45,686 bases of DNA from Chryseobacterium luquanense (GCF_026460945.1 NZ_JAOVZV010000004.1:1-45686); one strand, 5' to 3'; positions 1 to 7,896 are shown, counted from the first letter of the stretch. Program-made: numbers and translations. The notes: a model not told the origin generated them from the letters alone.

Positions 1-139
1 CCGCCCCGCCGAAACCAAAAAGAGCTCAAACAAACCGTCCAATCTGGGCTAGGAAAGTCCACTTTCTCATCAAAACTCATTTTCACCGACACATTTTTTC
101 TGTTTACCTCATAAATTTCTCAATCTCTTTTTTTGAAAA

Positions 140-147
140 TACATTTG
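140..147 (+). promoter_or_regulatory. Candidate -7 promoter element (TACATTTG) for the dioxygenase-like lipoprotein gene
   Basis: TACATTTG matches the Bacteroidota -7 consensus TAnnTTTG exactly and ends 21 bases before the ATG at 169. I see no convincing TTG at the usual -33 spacing, so the call rests on one element plus position. Confidence 0.5.
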
Positions 148-168
148 ACATAAGAAAAATGAGAAGGG

Positions 169-900
169 ATGAAAACAATTAACAGAAAAGGCTTTTTAAA
201 AAGCTTAGGTTTAGCAGGCGTAACTGCTTTGGCCGCACCAATTTTGATGCATTGTAGAAAAGATGACGACGACGATTCTACAACAGGAGTTATAGACAAT
301 TCAATTTCTACGGCCTGTGCTGTGACAAATTCTGAAACTGAAGGTCCGTTTCCGACAAAAACACCTTCGAGTTTAGTTCAGACCAACATTGTGAGCGACA
401 GAACGGGAGTTCCATTTACAATTGCGATTACCGTTCAGAATGTGAACGCAAGTTGTGCAGTTTTACAAGGCGCAATTGTAGATATTTGGCATTGCGACAA
501 AGATGGAAATTATTCCGAGTATGGAGGAACAGGAATGCAATCGGCAAATTACACTTCTGTACATTTTTTAAGAGGAAGACAGACAACTGACGCAAACGGA
601 AAGGTAAATTTCACCTCAATTTTTCCAGGATGGTACAACGGAAGAGCTACTCACATTCACGTTCATGTTTATAATGCTTCGGGACAATCTTTATTAGTTA
701 CTCAAATTGCATTTCCTGAAGGAACCGACAGTGCCGTTAACTTGGTTGCAGTAAGTACAGGTTATAAGGGAATGAGCGGATATACTTATAATTCAAATGA
801 TAACGTTTTCAGTGATGGAACCTCCAACGAAATGTCCAGTATTTCGGGAAGCGTAAGCGGAGGTTTCGCACTATCTCACACGATAAAAGTTTCGGCTTAA
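169..900 (+). CDS. Intradiol ring-cleavage dioxygenase-like lipoprotein
   Basis: The 243-residue protein has the C-terminal half of the intradiol (catechol/protocatechuate) dioxygenase fold. A VDIWHCDKDGNY stretch supplies Tyr115, and FPGWYNGRATHIHV supplies Tyr156, His162 and His164, which matches the Tyr-Tyr-His-His non-heme Fe(III) set of the family. TEGPFP near residue 57 is also family-typical. The N-terminus (NRKGFLKSLGLAG) resembles a Tat-type signal with RK instead of RR and leads to a lipobox ending at Cys29. Cys29 is followed by RKDDDDD, which fits the K(D/E)2 lipoprotein export signal that sends Bacteroidota lipoproteins to the cell surface. Inference: a surface or outer-membrane enzyme whose aromatic substrate is unknown. 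No other aromatic catabolism genes are nearby, so a protocatechuate pathway is not supported. A hairpin follows the stop. Confidence 0.85.
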   Translation: MKTINRKGFLKSLGLAGVTALAAPILMHCRKDDDDDSTTGVIDNSISTACAVTNSETEGPFPTKTPSSLVQTNIVSDRTGVPFTIAITVQNVNASCAVLQGAIVDIWHCDKDGNYSEYGGTGMQSANYTSVHFLRGRQTTDANGKVNFTSIFPGWYNGRATHIHVHVYNASGQSLLVTQIAFPEGTDSAVNLVAVSTGYKGMSGYTYNSNDNVFSDGTSNEMSSISGSVSGGFALSHTIKVSA

Positions 901-924
901 AAGATGGTTATTAGTTTTTTTAAT

Positions 925-978
925 AGCGGTAAATGATGATGAAATAGATGATGAAGCAGTAATCATTTATCGCTTTTT
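925..978 (+). terminator. Hairpin with T-run after the dioxygenase-like gene
   Basis: AGCGGTAAATGAT (925-937) pairs with ATCATTTATCGCT (962-974) with one mismatch and is followed by TTTTT. The 24-base loop is long for an intrinsic terminator, so this is a moderate call. Confidence 0.5.
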
Positions 979-1000
979 AATTTTTTCAATGATTTAAATT

Positions 1001-1648
1001 ATGTTAGTTCAAACTCCTTCCCAAATATTTAAAGCTGATTTTGCATTCTGGAAAAAAGAAAATAAATCGGTGATTAATGAAATCATCAGCAAAGAAAATA
1101 ATACAGGTGATTTAAAAACCGTAACCGAAGTAGTTTTGGACGAAAACGGAATTTTTGAATTTGAATCTGAAGAAAATTCCACGCTAATAATTTTGACGCT
1201 TTATGGGAAAATTCAATTAAATAAATTCAGAAAAGTAATTTCTTCTGAGGAAGTTTTCACTTTAAAAACAAAAGAAAAATCAACCGTTAAAATCAAGAAT
1301 TATCTGAATAATGGAAAAACAGATATTTTAATTATTGAACTACAATCTTTAAATCCTGAAAATGCTTTTTTTATTGAAGAACTCACTATTGAAAAGCAAA
1401 ATACGCTTATTCCGATTTCAAAAAAACTAGAAACACCCAATTTTATAGGACTTTATGAAGGGAGAAAAGAAGAAACTTATTCACTTTACAATCCTGATAA
1501 AACAATCTTTGGGATGGTTATTAACGGTGCTTTTGAATTTCAGAACAGATTGTTGGAAACAAGAGATTCTATTTTGTTGAGAGAAATTGATGCGTTGGAA
1601 TTTGAAGCTTTAAGTGAAAATGCCTTAATCTTATTTTTAGAAATCTGA
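1001..1648 (+). CDS. Pirin/quercetinase-like bicupin without any histidine
   Basis: The 215-residue protein is mostly beta strand. Its C-terminal part (about 145-215: GLYEGRKEETYSL, then a G-A-F-E-F turn, then DALEFEALSENALILFLEI) resembles the C-terminal cupin of pirin/YhhW-type quercetin dioxygenases. The N-terminal half (about 40-120) has the length and strand pattern of the first cupin. The whole sequence contains no histidine, so the metal ligands of active quercetinases are absent; if this is a cupin it is probably non-catalytic. No signal peptide is visible. Its stop is followed, after one codon and in the same frame, by a GTG start of the next ORF. Family assignment is by pattern only. 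It could be a metal-free regulator or binding protein. Confidence 0.55.
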   Translation: MLVQTPSQIFKADFAFWKKENKSVINEIISKENNTGDLKTVTEVVLDENGIFEFESEENSTLIILTLYGKIQLNKFRKVISSEEVFTLKTKEKSTVKIKNYLNNGKTDILIIELQSLNPENAFFIEELTIEKQNTLIPISKKLETPNFIGLYEGRKEETYSLYNPDKTIFGMVINGAFEFQNRLLETRDSILLREIDALEFEALSENALILFLEI

Positions 1649-1651
1649 TCC

Positions 1652-1912
1652 GTGAAGAAAATCCAGAATTTTTTCCGACAAGAAACGGTTTTTACCATTT
1701 TTTTGGATGATGTTTCTACAGTAACCATCAATCTTTTTGACGGTACCGGAAAAAAAATACTCTCGGTTATTGAAAAACTAAAACTCAGTGCCGGAAAACA
1801 GGAAATTAAAATTTCTCAAAACCAGATAAGTTCGGGAATTTATACTGCAAAAATTTATATTGAAAATCTGAAGGGTAAAAATTCTAAAGAAATAGAAATA
1901 ATTATCAATTAA
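1652..1912 (+). CDS. Orphan domain resembling a T9SS type A C-terminal sorting domain
   Basis: From about residue 22 this 86-residue ORF reads like a T9SS type A C-terminal domain: a VTINLFDGTGKKIL strand-turn, then SAGKQEIKIS, then SSGIYTAKIYIE, ending on a strand. Such domains normally sit at the end of large secreted proteins. Here the ORF begins at GTG 1652 with no signal peptide and no cargo. It lies in the same frame as the cupin gene, separated only by TGA and one TCC codon. It could be a separate small cytoplasmic protein with this fold, the tail of a cupin fusion split by a nonsense change or read error, or a decayed fragment. The start codon is uncertain. Confidence 0.45.
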   Translation: MKKIQNFFRQETVFTIFLDDVSTVTINLFDGTGKKILSVIEKLKLSAGKQEIKISQNQISSGIYTAKIYIENLKGKNSKEIEIIIN

Positions 1913-1946
1913 TATATTCTGCAATAGATTATTTTTTTCAACGGAG

Positions 1947-1973
1947 GGACAGTAAAAAAGCTGTCCTTTTTTT
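1947..1973 (+). terminator. Intrinsic terminator
   Basis: GGACAG (1947-1952), an A-rich 8-base loop and CTGTCC (1961-1966) are followed by a run of seven T. It ends the cupin/CTD-like transcription unit and precedes the next gene by 24 bases. Confidence 0.8.
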
Positions 1974-1997
1974 AAAATCTCAAATTGAAAATCTATC

Positions 1998-2507
1998 ATG
2001 AAAGCAAAAATAAAATTCGCATTTCGTATCGTTATTGACCAGAATTCTGAAATGATTTGGGATAATTATATTTTTGAAGATACTTATTTTGAATATAAAA
2101 TTCAGCATCAGGTTTTTGATGATAAAGAAAATCCCGTGAAAAATTATTGGGAACTTTTAGCGAACAATCCTCATGCAGAAAGAATTCCGTTTTTGCTGAG
2201 TTCTGCGGTGGTAAATTATGTTTCACAATTAAATGGAGAGATCAAAAGTCTGCCTGATGTTTTAGGAAATACTTTTTTTCCGATTGAAAATTTTAAGCTT
2301 GATTTAATCAGTTCAAATCTTGAAGATTCTTCAAAACATAAAATCGGGCTTACATTTTATACTCCCGAATTACTTTTAATCGATATCATCGATAACAAAT
2401 ATCTTCTGAGTAAAAATATAGACAAAGAAAATGGTTTCGAAACGTTTATGTTTGCTTTTCATCCTCAAGTTGCGATTTCTTATTACGAACCAGTTAATAA
2501 TTCATAA
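1998..2507 (+). CDS. Hypothetical protein, family not recognised
   Basis: A 169-residue soluble protein with no signal peptide or membrane segment. It is acidic and aromatic-rich, with alternating hydrophobic residues that suggest an alpha/beta fold. I see no catalytic or nucleotide-binding motif and do not recognise the family. It sits alone between two terminator hairpins (1947-1973 and 2523-2554), so it is probably transcribed by itself, yet no clear TAnnTTTG promoter lies in the short gap ahead of it. The ATG at 1998 is the only good start, and codon use looks like that of its neighbours. Confidence 0.7.
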   Translation: MKAKIKFAFRIVIDQNSEMIWDNYIFEDTYFEYKIQHQVFDDKENPVKNYWELLANNPHAERIPFLLSSAVVNYVSQLNGEIKSLPDVLGNTFFPIENFKLDLISSNLEDSSKHKIGLTFYTPELLLIDIIDNKYLLSKNIDKENGFETFMFAFHPQVAISYYEPVNNS

Positions 2508-2522
2508 ATAGTTTTTGTAAAA

Positions 2523-2554
2523 AAATTCCGCCGAAAATATTTTCAGCGGAATTT
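2523..2554. terminator. Bidirectional terminator between convergent genes
   Basis: AAATTCCGC (2523-2531) pairs perfectly with GCGGAATTT (2546-2554) around an inner GAAAATATTTTC palindrome. A-rich and T-rich flanks allow it to work on both strands. It lies between convergent genes ending at 2507 and 2560. Confidence 0.85.
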
Positions 2555-2559
2555 GATTT

Positions 2560-3579
2560 TTATCTTACTTGTGGAGCGACTTTTTCTCCAAATAATTCTA
2601 TTGACTTCATCATCACATCATTTGCAGGATCTCCAACATCCATGTGACCAATAAATCTCGTAATTCCAAAAATTTCTTTCATGTAAGCAATTTTATCGGC
2701 AACTTCAGTGGCATTTCCAATAAATAAAGCACCTTCTTTTGCTCTTCCGCCTTCATATTGCATCTTCGTATAAGGCGCCCAACCTCTGGATTTTCCGATT
2801 CTGTCCATTTGAGATTTATAATTATGGAAATATCCCTCCACAACATTTTGATCATCACTTACAAAAGTATGCGAGTGAATTGCAATCTGCATTTCAGACT
2901 CTGGATGCCCTGCGTTAAGATATTCCTGTTTATAAAATTCAATTAAATTTTTAAACTGAATTGGCATTCCTCCAATAATTGCAACCACCAAAGGCATTCC
3001 TAATTTCGCAGCACTTAAAACCGATTGCGGAGTTCCGCCAACCGCTCTCCAAATCGAAAGTTTTCCGTTATTTTTTGCTCTCGGATAAACCGTTTGATTT
3101 TGCATTGGAGCACGCAATTCCCCAGTCCACGAAACGTTTTCTTCAGAATTTATTTTTAATAATAATTCTAATTTTTCGTCAAAAAGCTGCTCGTAATCAT
3201 TCAGCGAATAACCGTACAAAGGAAAAGATTCAATGAAACTTCCACGACCAACAAAAATTTCAGCACGACCGTCGGAAATTAAATCTAAAGTTGAAAAATC
3301 TTCATAAACTTTCACAGGTTCAGAAGAACTTAAAACTGTTACTCCACTTGCCAATTTGATATTTTTAGTAACACTTGCTGCCGCTGCCAAAACGATTTCC
3401 GGTGAAGAAACTGCATAGTCGGGACGATGATGCTCTCCCATTGCAAAAACATCAATTCCAACTTCATCCATCAGTTTTACCTGCTCGATAATTTCACGAA
3501 TTTTAATTCCCGCATCTTTATATTTTCCGGTATTTTGGTCGAAGCCTAAATCGCCAAACATTCCTATTCCTAATTCCAT
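2560..3579 (-). CDS. LLM class flavin-dependent oxidoreductase (luciferase-like monooxygenase)
   Basis: The protein (339 residues from this start) has the luciferase-like TIM-barrel pattern: N-terminal MELGIGMFGDLGF, a GIDVFAMGEHHRPDY segment (about 45-60) with the conserved EHH, KLASGVTVLSS strands, and GRAEIFVGRGSF for flavin phosphate binding. Members use reduced FMN to oxidise small organic substrates; this one's substrate cannot be read from sequence. A longer TTG start at 3603 is possible on paper, but a perfect -7 element occupies 3601-3608, so the ATG at 3579 is preferred. The TetR gene lies upstream on the same strand, about 75 bases beyond the promoter; local control by it is plausible but unproven. 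Confidence 0.9.
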   Translation of the reverse strand: MELGIGMFGDLGFDQNTGKYKDAGIKIREIIEQVKLMDEVGIDVFAMGEHHRPDYAVSSPEIVLAAAASVTKNIKLASGVTVLSSSEPVKVYEDFSTLDLISDGRAEIFVGRGSFIESFPLYGYSLNDYEQLFDEKLELLLKINSEENVSWTGELRAPMQNQTVYPRAKNNGKLSIWRAVGGTPQSVLSAAKLGMPLVVAIIGGMPIQFKNLIEFYKQEYLNAGHPESEMQIAIHSHTFVSDDQNVVEGYFHNYKSQMDRIGKSRGWAPYTKMQYEGGRAKEGALFIGNATEVADKIAYMKEIFGITRFIGHMDVGDPANDVMMKSIELFGEKVAPQVR

Positions 3580-3600
3580 ATTGTTGATTTTTAGATAGGA

Positions 3601-3608
3601 CAAAATTA
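3601..3608 (-). promoter_or_regulatory. Candidate -7 element (TAATTTTG) for the LLM oxidoreductase gene
   Basis: Read on the minus strand this is TAATTTTG, an exact TAnnTTTG match about 22 bases ahead of the ATG at 3579. It overlaps the alternative TTG start, which argues against that start. A minus-strand TTG lies only 14 bases further upstream, shorter than the usual -33 spacing. Confidence 0.55.
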
Positions 3609-3678
3609 GTGCAATGAAAATTCAAAAGCATTGATGAATGATAAGAACGAAAATTCTTAACAAGTACTGATTTTAAAT

Positions 3679-4254
3679 TTATTTTTGATTTCCTAAAAGC
3701 CCAAAAAGGATTTTATCTCTTATTTCATCAGTAATTTCAGAAGTAGACTCTATATTTCTTTTAAACCAGAAATAAGAATTATTCAACGTATGAAGGATAA
3801 ATTTTGTAGTGAAAGAAGGAGACTTCAGTTCCCAGTTTTGAGCTTTATAAATTTCAGAAATTAATTGCTCAACTTCCTGCTGATAATTTTTTCTTAATTC
3901 TACAAACTCGGGCAATCTTACTTCCAAATGTTTCCATTCATTAGAATAAATATGCGTTACATCTCGGTTTTTCAGAACAACCGATAAATGTTTTTCAATA
4001 AATAAATTGAGCTTTTCCTGAGCAGGAACTTTGGTGTTTTTTACTTCTTGAAGCTCCTCAAAAAACTCATTGGCAACTCCGAAACAAATCCATTCTAAAA
4101 TTTCTTCTTTAGAACGAATGTGAGCATATAAAGATGCCGCTTTGATATTCAGTTTTGTAGCCAAATCTCTCACCGAGCTGCCCATATAACCTTTCTCTTT
4201 GAAAAGTTCTACAGCGACTTCTAGTATTTTGATTTGTTTTTCTTTAAGCTCCAT
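3679..4254 (-). CDS. TetR/AcrR family transcriptional regulator
   Basis: The 191-residue protein has the TetR N-terminal helix-turn-helix (residues about 5-55): ILEVAVELFKEKGYMGSSV, then RDLATKLNIKAASLYAHI, then RSKEEIL. The remaining all-helical ligand and dimer domain is divergent, as usual, and its ligand cannot be inferred. It is encoded upstream of and on the same strand as the flavin oxidoreductase, and 385 bases from the divergent clpB. The exact -7 element TACTTTTG on the minus strand at 4266-4273 would give a very short leader of under 10 bases. It probably represses itself and possibly the flavin oxidoreductase. Confidence 0.9.
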   Translation of the reverse strand: MELKEKQIKILEVAVELFKEKGYMGSSVRDLATKLNIKAASLYAHIRSKEEILEWICFGVANEFFEELQEVKNTKVPAQEKLNLFIEKHLSVVLKNRDVTHIYSNEWKHLEVRLPEFVELRKNYQQEVEQLISEIYKAQNWELKSPSFTTKFILHTLNNSYFWFKRNIESTSEITDEIRDKILFGLLGNQK

Positions 4255-4265
4255 CTCGTAAAAGG

Positions 4266-4273
4266 CAAAAGTA
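4266..4273 (-). promoter_or_regulatory. Candidate -7 element (TACTTTTG) for the tetR-type gene
   Basis: The minus-strand reading TACTTTTG fits TAnnTTTG and lies 11 bases ahead of the start codon, implying a near-leaderless transcript. I see no TTG at -33. Confidence 0.4.
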
Positions 4274-4414
4274 ATTATTTTGATTTTAATAATTTGATTT
4301 TCACGGGATGATTTAAAACAATGTTTAAGAAGTAGTAAGAAGATATCCTTTTTTAAATTCTAAATTTTATCTAAACTGACTGTTATTCCGTAAACTTCAT
4401 TTGAATTTGATGAA

Positions 4415-4473
4415 TTCGGAAATTTTGTCTTTTCAACATTGTTCAAAATTCAATAATTCGGAAAAAATGTCTT
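4415..4473. repeat. Pair of 17-bp imperfect direct repeats upstream of clpB
   Basis: TTCGGAAATTTTGTCTT (4415-4431) recurs as TTCGGAAAAAATGTCTT (4457-4473), 14 of 17 identical and 42 bp apart. This is the clearest structure in the first half of the 384-bp gap between tetR (ends 4254) and clpB (starts 4639). The 42-bp spacing, about four helical turns, would suit a regulator that binds both copies on one DNA face, but no protein is identified. Confidence 0.5.
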
Positions 4474-4542
4474 GAATTTTAAAATTTTTCACAATAGAAT
4501 ACTTTTTGCGGTAAAGGTATCAGAATTAAATGATTGATAAAG

Positions 4543-4607
4543 CATTAAGAAAGCGAAGCTTAGACGAAGTCAAATTGCATCGAAAAACTCACTTTCTTGA
4601 TGTTTTT
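4543..4607 (+). other. Stem-loop in the clpB upstream region
   Basis: CATTAAGAAAGCGA (4543-4556) can pair with TCACTTTCTTGATG (4589-4602), 12 of 14 positions, followed by TTTTT. It lies 32-96 bases before the clpB start, downstream of a weak -7-like TACTTTTTG at 4500-4508, so it would be in the mRNA leader if that promoter is real. It could be an attenuator, a temperature-sensitive leader or simply an intergenic repeat. The sequence does not decide between these. Confidence 0.4.
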
Positions 4608-4638
4608 AAAAAGTAAAAATCTCAAAAAAATATAAAAT

Positions 4639-7233
4639 ATGAATCTAAATCAATATACCGTAAAATCACAGGAAGCCATTCAAGCGGCACAGCAAGTCGC
4701 AATGGAATTTGGCAACCAACAAATAGAACCTCAACATTTACTTGAAGGAATCTTTCAGGTGGATGAAAACATATCGCCTTTTTTACTGAAGAAATCTGAA
4801 GCAGATGCCATTTTAGTTAGAGAGCGAAACAGAGAAAATTTAGAAAGACTTCCGAAAGTACAGGGAGGAAACATTTATCTTTCAAATTCAGCCAACAAAG
4901 TTTTGTTGGATGCACCGAACATCGCTAAAAAAATGGGTGATGAATTCGTAACGATTGAACATCTTTGGCTTTCATTACTAGAAACCAATTCAGAAGTTTC
5001 AAAAACTTTGAAAGATATGGGCGTGACCAAAAGTCTTCTCGAAGGCGGAATCAAAGAGTTGAGAAAAGGAAGTACTGCGAATTCAGCGAGTTCTGAAGAA
5101 ACATATCAATCTTTAAAAAAATACGCAAAAAATTTCAATGAACTCGCAGCAGAAGGAAAATTAGATCCCGTAATCGGTCGAGATGAAGAAATCAGAAGGG
5201 TTTTGCAGATTCTTTCCAGAAGAACTAAAAATAATCCAATTCTGATTGGTGAACCAGGTGTCGGTAAAACGGCGATTGCCGAGGGAATTGCACACAGAAT
5301 TATCAGCGGAGATATTCCTGAAAACTTACAGAATAAAACTTTGTATTCCTTAGATATGGGCGCTTTAATTGCCGGTGCAAAATACAAAGGTGAATTTGAA
5401 GAGCGTTTGAAATCTGTTGTAAATGAAGTTATTAAATCAGACGGACAAATTATTCTTTTCATCGATGAAATCCACACTTTGGTTGGAGCAGGAGGCGGTG
5501 AAGGTGCGATGGATGCGGCGAATATCTTAAAACCAGCTTTGGCAAGAGGAGAATTGAGAGCGATTGGTGCAACCACTTTGAATGAATATCAAAAATATTT
5601 TGAAAAAGATAAAGCACTTGAAAGACGTTTCCAGAAAGTGATGGTGGAAGAACCGGATACGGAATCAGCCATTTCTATTCTTCGTGGAATCAAAGATAAA
5701 TACGAGGCTCATCACAAAGTAAGAATCAAAGATGAAGCGATTATTGCGGCGGTGGAAATGTCTCAAAGATATATTTCAGACCGATTCTTGCCGGACAAAG
5801 CGATTGATTTAATTGACGAAGCTTCCGCTAAACTGAGAATGGAAATCAATTCAAAACCCGAAGAGCTGGATGTTCTCGACAGAAAATTGATGCAGATGGA
5901 AATCGAGTTGGCGGCTATTTCAAGAGAAGGAAGCCAGACAAAAATCGACCATTTGAAAGAAGATATTTCGAAAATTTCAGAAGAAAGAAACGAAATCAAT
6001 GCAAAATGGCTGAAAGAAAAACAGAAATCTGAGGATTTAACGTCTATTAAAAAAGATATTGAGTCTTTGAAACTGGAAGCAGAAAGAGCATCAAGAGCCG
6101 GAGATTATGCCAAAGTTGCAGAAATTCAGTACGGGAAAATCAAGGAAAAAGAAGATGCTTTGCAGAAACTCGAACTGGAGATGCAAAATCATCAGAATGA
6201 ATTGATTAAGGAAGAAGTTACGGCTGATAACATTTCAGAAGTGATTGGCAAATGGACAGGAATTCCTGTGACAAAATTACTTCAGTCTGAAAGAGAAAAA
6301 TTATTGCACCTTGAAACCGAACTTCATCATAGAGTTGTCGGTCAGGAAGAAGCCATCGAGGCGGTTGCAGATGCCATCAGAAGAAACAGAGCGGGCTTGA
6401 GTGACGAGAAAAAACCAATCGGAAGCTTCCTGTTTTTGGGAACCACCGGAGTCGGTAAAACCGAGCTGGCAAAAGCGTTAGCGGAGTTTTTATTCGATGA
6501 CGAAAACAATATGACGAGAATTGATATGAGTGAATATCAGGAAAGACACAGCGTGTCTAGGCTTGTTGGTGCGCCTCCGGGATATGTGGGTTACGATGAA
6601 GGTGGTCAATTGACGGAAGCTGTGAGAAGAAGACCTTACTCAGTCGTGCTTTTGGATGAAATTGAAAAAGCGCATCCGGATGTTTTCAACACCTTATTAC
6701 AGGTTTTGGATGACGGAAGGTTGACCGATAACAAAGGTCGTGTGGTGAATTTCAAAAACTCGATTATCATTATGACTTCGAATCTCGGTTCGCATATTAT
6801 TCAGGAGAATTTTGAGAATATTACCGAAGAAAATCAGGATGAAATTGTTGACAAAACAAAAATTCAGGTTTTTGATTTATTAAAACAAACCCTTCGTCCG
6901 GAATTCCTGAACAGGATTGATGAAACCGTATTATTCCAGCCTTTGAGAAAAAAAGAAATCGGAAAAATCGTTCAGTATCAGTTGAGAGGTTTCAATGATT
7001 TGTTGCTGAAAAGAAATATTTTAATGACCGCAACGCAGGATGCTTTGGATTATCTAACCAACAAAGGTTACGACCCGGTTTTCGGAGCGAGACCTTTGAA
7101 AAGAGTGATTCAACAGGAAGTTTTAAATAAATTATCAAAAGAAATCCTCGCTGGAACCGTGAATGACGGCGACAGAATTACGCTGGATTATTTCGAGGAA
7201 ACAGGTTTGGTTTTCAGACCTTCAGAAAAATAA
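4639..7233 (+). CDS. clpB: ATP-dependent disaggregase ClpB
   Basis: The 864-residue protein has the full ClpB order: Clp N-domain (1-150), AAA1 with Walker A GEPGVGKT at 204-211 and Walker B IDEIH at 275-279, a long coiled-coil middle domain (about 400-530) that distinguishes ClpB from ClpA/ClpC, then AAA2 with GTTGVGKT at 601-608 and LLDEIEKAHPDVF with Asp673-Glu674, and the C-terminal ClpB small domain. Length matches the family. ClpB works with DnaK to pull polypeptides out of aggregates after heat stress, in the cytoplasm. No CIRCE element is visible, and the long upstream region carries direct repeats and a hairpin. A strong terminator follows, so it is monocistronic. Confidence 0.98.
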   Translation: MNLNQYTVKSQEAIQAAQQVAMEFGNQQIEPQHLLEGIFQVDENISPFLLKKSEADAILVRERNRENLERLPKVQGGNIYLSNSANKVLLDAPNIAKKMGDEFVTIEHLWLSLLETNSEVSKTLKDMGVTKSLLEGGIKELRKGSTANSASSEETYQSLKKYAKNFNELAAEGKLDPVIGRDEEIRRVLQILSRRTKNNPILIGEPGVGKTAIAEGIAHRIISGDIPENLQNKTLYSLDMGALIAGAKYKGEFEERLKSVVNEVIKSDGQIILFIDEIHTLVGAGGGEGAMDAANILKPALARGELRAIGATTLNEYQKYFEKDKALERRFQKVMVEEPDTESAISILRGIKDKYEAHHKVRIKDEAIIAAVEMSQRYISDRFLPDKAIDLIDEASAKLRMEINSKPEELDVLDRKLMQMEIELAAISREGSQTKIDHLKEDISKISEERNEINAKWLKEKQKSEDLTSIKKDIESLKLEAERASRAGDYAKVAEIQYGKIKEKEDALQKLELEMQNHQNELIKEEVTADNISEVIGKWTGIPVTKLLQSEREKLLHLETELHHRVVGQEEAIEAVADAIRRNRAGLSDEKKPIGSFLFLGTTGVGKTELAKALAEFLFDDENNMTRIDMSEYQERHSVSRLVGAPPGYVGYDEGGQLTEAVRRRPYSVVLLDEIEKAHPDVFNTLLQVLDDGRLTDNKGRVVNFKNSIIIMTSNLGSHIIQENFENITEENQDEIVDKTKIQVFDLLKQTLRPEFLNRIDETVLFQPLRKKEIGKIVQYQLRGFNDLLLKRNILMTATQDALDYLTNKGYDPVFGARPLKRVIQQEVLNKLSKEILAGTVNDGDRITLDYFEETGLVFRPSEK

Positions 7234-7266
7234 GTAGTTTTTTTCATACATATTATTTTTATGATG

Positions 7267-7303
7267 AGGTGCTGTAGAGAAGTCTGCAGCACCTTTTCTT
7301 TTT
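7267..7303 (+). terminator. Intrinsic terminator of clpB
   Basis: AGGTGCTGTAGA (7267-7278) and TCTGCAGCACCT (7283-7294) form a 12-bp stem with one G-U pair and a GAAG tetraloop, followed by a T-rich tract. This is a textbook rho-independent terminator. Confidence 0.93.
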
Positions 7304-7342
7304 ACACAATCCGTAAATTCACGGTTATTTTAATGGTAAAAA

Positions 7343-7354
7343 CACGATGTCGTG
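7343..7354. promoter_or_regulatory. Short palindrome upstream of the NarL-type two-component operon
   Basis: CACGATGTCGTG is a perfect inverted repeat with 5-bp arms and a TG centre, 50 bases before the gene at 7405 and just upstream of GAACTTTG (7372-7379), which is one base off the -7 consensus. It could be an operator. The size of the palindrome allows chance. Confidence 0.35.
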
Positions 7355-7404
7355 ATTTAGTATTTTTTTCAGAACTTTGTTAAACTAACTGAAAACCTAT
7401 TCAT

Positions 7405-7896
7405 ATGAAAAGTGAATCTACAGAAAACAAAGGAAAACCTCATTCTTCCGTACCAAGCACACTCCCTACAATACTCATACAAAGTTTAGTTGATAATTAC
7501 CGGGACAATCAACTTACTTATATTAATGAAAATTTAGGAGTTGACGACGCCCATTCTATTTGGTTTGATCTTCCCACTCTGAAAAGTTTCATTCAGGATA
7601 TTGAAGAACAAGCACATTTGATTGATCCCAATATCCCCGATGCAGATCTTGGAGTTCGATTTTATTACGCGGCCTATCCCGAAGAGCCTCAAGAACCAGT
7701 ACCTACAGATTACGGAAAAAGACACACTTTAGTAATGATTCCAACGAAAATTCAGGCAGGTCTTAACTATGATTTTAATCCTTTTGAAGAATTAGGAGAA
7801 GCCTTGGCAGTAGCAGCAATAAAACCGGTAATGGCATTGGCTCAAAATCACGGATGTTTGGTACCGCCGAATACATCGCAAATAGAATCTTACTAA
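7405..7896 (+). CDS. Hypothetical protein leading a two-component operon
   Basis: A 163-residue soluble protein without signal peptide. After a Ser/Thr/Pro-rich start, it has an acidic helical part (SFIQDIEEQAHLID, about residues 55-70), a GVRFYYAAYPEEP strand and an RHTLVMIPTK strand, ending in an ordinary tail. I do not recognise a named family. It lies 18 bases upstream of a membrane protein gene, which itself overlaps the histidine kinase gene, so all four genes to 9958 are probably one transcript. A role in the same signalling pathway is a guess from context. Confidence 0.75.
   Translation: MKSESTENKGKPHSSVPSTLPTILIQSLVDNYRDNQLTYINENLGVDDAHSIWFDLPTLKSFIQDIEEQAHLIDPNIPDADLGVRFYYAAYPEEPQEPVPTDYGKRHTLVMIPTKIQAGLNYDFNPFEELGEALAVAAIKPVMALAQNHGCLVPPNTSQIESY

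Noticed and set aside
50..62. AGGAAAGTCC string near the left edge, reminiscent of RNase P RNA
   Set aside because: The wider conserved RNase P core (GAGGAAAGTCCGGGCT and partner elements) is absent and a CDS begins at 169, so it is chance.
169..4254. Aromatic degradation operon built around the dioxygenase-like and flavin oxidoreductase genes
   Set aside because: The genes are on opposite strands, separated by terminators, and no other pathway genes (isomerase, lactonase, CoA transferase) are present.
5106..5576. 156-residue minus-strand ORF inside clpB
   Set aside because: It is an antisense shadow of the ClpB AAA1 coding sequence, with no independent features.
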